This document shows, piece after piece, positions 18,360 to 21,614 of a stretch of DNA of 21,614 nt. Origin of the DNA: Oppiella nova (lineage: Eukaryota > Arthropoda > Arachnida > Sarcoptiformes > Oppiidae); contig CAJPVJ010000670.1 in NCBI GenBank assembly GCA_905397405.1, forward strand, positions 1 to 21,614, in the 5' to 3' direction. The position numbers were made by a program, and so were the translations under genes. Positions within the stretch are counted from its first letter, which is position 1, and each line of letters opens with the position of its first letter. The notes under the pieces are model-generated. The model searched no databases. It worked only from the letters and a program-made list of their open reading frames with translations, and was not told where the DNA came from.

Positions 18360-20390
18360 ATCACAACCCAATTCATACATAATTGCACACAACTATCGAT
18401 TGGCTCTCATTTTGTCACTAATATATAAACTCTATAATAATATTAGATTCTATATAAGTGAAAATATATATAAGAAAATGTATTTACAATTTCTCTTTGA
18501 GAGACACTTTTTGAATTTTAAAATAAATTTTTAGTAAAAAACTAATATTTCAAATACAATTATTTTGGTCTCACTTTCTCTCTATATTTATCTTTTTTGT
18601 GTGAATTCCCGACAAATGAAAGAAAAACTGAATTTTGTTTTTATGGGTAGAGTTGTGGAGAAATTTATAGAATATATAAAACTTTTGATAATATAATACT
18701 CTGGCTATATATAAAAGGTTTCAATTATTAAAAATTTAGTGAATATCAGGCAAATCGTTACGTGAATGGCATACCATATGAGTTGATTTTGGGCCACACT
18801 TTCATCTTTTTAAGTGGAATTCCTATTTTCCTACCTCTCCAATGTTTGCAAAATAATATTTAGTGTTTCTCATCACACACTCGGGCACAGTATGTGTGCA
18901 CTGGAATTGTTGCCTCAGTTTACTTTTCGTTTATTATCAGTAACTTTATATCCCGTGATGTAAACGCAATCAAAATGTTGTTCAAAGCTTTTGCTCACTT
19001 TTCCATCACTGCTATAATATAAGCATAATATTTGTATTGAATGTCTGATTGTGTGTCGTGTCATCTAAATTTATATATATGTCATGTAGTGCTAGTTCTG
19101 TGGTTTATTAGCCTACAATTTTTATAAATATTTCTATTTTATCGGTTAGGAGTGGCCATTTTTCAAATATTGATTAATAACCAATCAGACAATCCATTTT
19201 AATTCAATCCTAATTATTGTCTAAATACTCGATGATCTTTCTCTTTGAAAATTATTAATTATAATTTATAATAATTTATGAGATCTAGAAAATAAATAAA
19301 AATGATAACATAAGTAATAGACAAATGGAGTCCACATTAAAGCAAGACATTAAGAATGGGATTAATTGTATTATTAATAATATTGTCAGAGCAAAAGTGG
19401 TTGAGTGTCATTGGATGGTGTTTGGGTATCACGACATATACTGTATACTGTAATACTACTGTATTACTAGTATTAGTGCATTACTCCCTTCGGTCATATA
19501 TGTTGATCGAGACTTTATATCTGTTGATAACTGGATAACTATTTCCAACACAAATATTATACCATACAGTATAGTTGGGTATACATGCATTGTCGGTAAC
19601 TTATACACTATGTGCCATAGATTGGCTTATTTGGTATATGGATATTATGGTGCAATGCATTGTCTCATATCTATATTCACGGCACATACACTGGAAATCC
19701 TATCTGTTAATGTCAGTCAGTTTGGTCTCCAATAACCGTTTGCGTCAATTCTCATATTCCTTGAGCCACTTCAGGCAACCCCTATCCCATAGCGTGAAAG
19801 CGAGTGTAAAGGGTTTTCTCTCAGATTTTTTATAAAATTGTTTATTTTGTAACTGAGAGTAATATATGTTAGTATAAAGTGTTGAGAAATATGAACATCA
19901 TGTTTTATGAATATTCAGCAAAAATCATAACATTTGTTAATTAATTTAATTTGTATTTTTGGGCAAATTCTCTCACTTTAGTCAATAATTAGCTCATGAT
20001 TTAAACTTAATTGACTTTTCTATTAAAACATTTGACTCCATTGTGTAACATAATAACCATAAATAAATTAATTGAATAGTTTATAAAATTCTAGCCCATG
20101 ATAAAGTAATTTAAAATTTATTAATATACTATAAAATCTTTTCAGATCATTAGCAATTTGAAATTTATTTCTAAATTTAAAAAGTAAAAAATAATTTATT
20201 GAGAATAAATTTATAAATAATTACCTCATAATAAATTACAATATTTATAAGCAATAAATTTTACTTTACTGTTAAATTAGTGCTATATTTAATTTACACT
20301 AAAACTTAAATTATTTATCTATTCTTTATAAATAATCCGTATTCAAAGCGTTCCTAACCTAAGCATTATTACTACTCTCACATATCTCAA
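18360..20390. other. Long AT-rich non-coding stretch
   Basis: About 2 kb without a credible gene. Two neighbouring plus frames (19356-19538 and 19575-19835) are hydrophobic and mixed but have no motif or context. A cluster of TACTGTA/TACAGTA-type palindromic words lies at about 19437-19475. The part from 19930 to 20340 is extremely AT-rich. Confidence 0.55.
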
Positions 20391-20402
20391 TTAGGGAATG
20401 CA

Positions 20403-20582
20403 ATGAACCGAATATGGCTTCCGGTTATGAGAGCACTAAAGGAAGAGAAAGACGGCGTTATTGGCATTTCGCGAGTCAATGATGGGCTCCACTCACTCAA
20501 CAGCTGTACCCTACCGTTCCCTCCTATCTATACTCTGTCTTCTTTCGGCATTTTATTTAATAAATTTCTGATTAGAGAATAA
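20403..20582 (+). other. GC-elevated island with a 59-codon frame
   Basis: A plus frame from ATG (20403-20405) to TAA (20580-20582) lies mostly inside a GC-richer island (about 20395-20545). Its first 35 residues are well mixed and charged, the rest more hydrophobic. An acceptor-like CTCAATTAG ends at 20394. A second frame in the same island encodes 22 codons from ATG at 20414. The island contains a CAGCTG E-box and a TCGCGAGTCA word shared with 1944. No family recognised. Confidence 0.15.
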
Positions 20583-20589
20583 AATAAAA

Positions 20590-21320
20590 GTTGCAATTGA
20601 TTTGATTTGGATTAGAGCTAAGGCTGAGTTAAGGCACAGTGAAAGGCACAGTCATAGGCACAGGTGGTTATTCACCGCATATTATCGTTACTCAAGTGCT
20701 TCTCTATCTTCCGACAAAATAAAAATACTTTGATATGAAATAAGATAACTATTTCGACTCATTTGATGGCAAATATTTCTTTACCAACTTCTAAGCGAAC
20801 AGTTATTTATACGCAAGAGATCAACAGATATTTATATGCTATGAATTATATAACATACTGACAGACCTGTACACCACTACACACAAAATGGTTTATGAAT
20901 TTTTAAATATGTAGACAAATAAATCAGAAAGTACAGTTAATTCATTAGTCAATTACTGAATCCATATGGGATTTTTGAAAAATGTGAAATATATTTTAAT
21001 TTGTGTTTCAATAAATTAAAAACGAGTAAAGAAATAGAAAATTACAAACTCTTAATGAATAAAAGTGTGCGAAATATGCCTTAAAAGCCTCTTTCCAGTC
21101 GAACACCTGAGTGTCAAATACATGCATACGATGTGTGAGTTTTAGGCACATATTGTGTACAGTAATACAGTTTGCGTTAATTGTATGCATTGTGTAGTGG
21201 AGTGTTGGGTGTATTGGACGGCCGGTAGTCTTAAAAATAAGTAATTTGTTAATTTAGACAATAATGAAAGGAAGTGACGCTCTTATAGAAAAAGTTAAGC
21301 CTTGACTAAATTGAGTTCAT
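20590..21320. other. Non-coding AT-rich stretch
   Basis: No credible gene; the minus frame at 21190-21008 has no motif. A short GGCACAG repeat is visible near 20631-20663. Confidence 0.5.
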
Positions 21321-21557
21321 TTATTTAAATGGGCTTTTGGGCAAAAAAGGTTATCAACGCTTTTGTCGATCGCATATCTTTTGCCAGAATTGCAAACAAT
21401 ATAAACCCCTTCTAATAGAATCCATTATTTTTGCATGTCTTCAGATTAAGACACAAATTGAATACATTTCGTGAAGTTTTCAAATCTTATTGTGGAGACT
21501 GTTGTTGAAAAAATTAAATGAGTTTTACGTCGGACTCCAGTGTATAGACGGATATCC

Positions 21558-21614
21558 TTAGGAGAAAAAGGCTTCGTTTAAGACAATAGATCTGCTTCGA
21601 GACACATCACGTCC
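21558..21614 (-). other. Possible 3' end of a minus-strand gene, cut by the window edge
   Basis: The minus strand is open from the window edge for 18 codons to a TAA (21560-21558), with a plausible Ser/Arg-rich composition. A minus-strand AATAAA lies at 21325-21320, about 230 bp downstream. The fragment is too short to identify. Confidence 0.12.

Noticed and set aside
19356-19835. Two consecutive hydrophobic plus frames as a split membrane protein
   Set aside because: Different stops, no joining splice signals, no recognisable motif, and palindromic TACTGTA words account for part of the first frame.

Overview
This window looks like non-coding eukaryotic DNA, most likely from an animal and plausibly an arthropod such as a mite; that guess rests on texture alone. 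By eye it is roughly two thirds or more A+T. It is studded with long (GA)n/(TC)n microsatellites. No open frame exceeds 120 codons, and many of the longer frames are simply microsatellites read as Arg-Glu or Ser-Leu runs. I saw no ribosome-binding-site/operon pattern, rRNA, tRNA, CRISPR array, recognisable transposase or reverse transcriptase, and no protein family I can name with confidence. It reads as intergenic DNA or the inside of very long introns.

Layout. 1-3250: AT-rich DNA with several GC-elevated islands, a 14-bp and a 20-bp tandem repeat, two TC tracts, a 14-bp TCTCGCGAGA-type palindrome at 922-935, and a minus-strand frame (817-614) that could encode a small Cys-rich secreted peptide. 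3250-5630: featureless AT-rich sequence. 5630-7860: several GC-elevated islands with short minisatellites (15 bp and 9 bp periods), GA/TC tracts and one microexon-like stretch. 7860-8550: very AT-rich with a perfect 15-bp hairpin. 8550-8740: a (GA)n and a (TC)n tract facing each other. 9563-10677: a recent direct duplication of about 0.5 kb with an 87-bp spacer. 10680-12200: AT-rich, one GA tract. 12237-12443: GC island open on both strands. 13148-13610: a 53-bp segment copied in inverted orientation into the middle of a GA microsatellite. 14014-14593: a second direct duplication (about 215 bp) around a 153-bp spacer with a coding-like frame. 14600-16270: quiet AT-rich DNA. 16274-16663: GC island with a minus-strand frame and a strong minus-strand splice-donor-like site. 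17879-18350: GA tract, then a GC island with a 9-bp repeat. 18360-20390: AT-rich. 20396-20582: GC island with a 59-codon frame. 21558-21614: possible end of a minus-strand gene running off the window.

How things work together: no pathway or operon can be inferred. The best-supported items are structural: two recent local duplications, one inverted templated copy inside a microsatellite, the dense GA/TC tracts, and 9-bp (three-codon) minisatellites that sit mostly in GC-elevated islands. Those islands are where real exons or regulatory elements would most likely be found. All coding calls here are candidates with low confidence.
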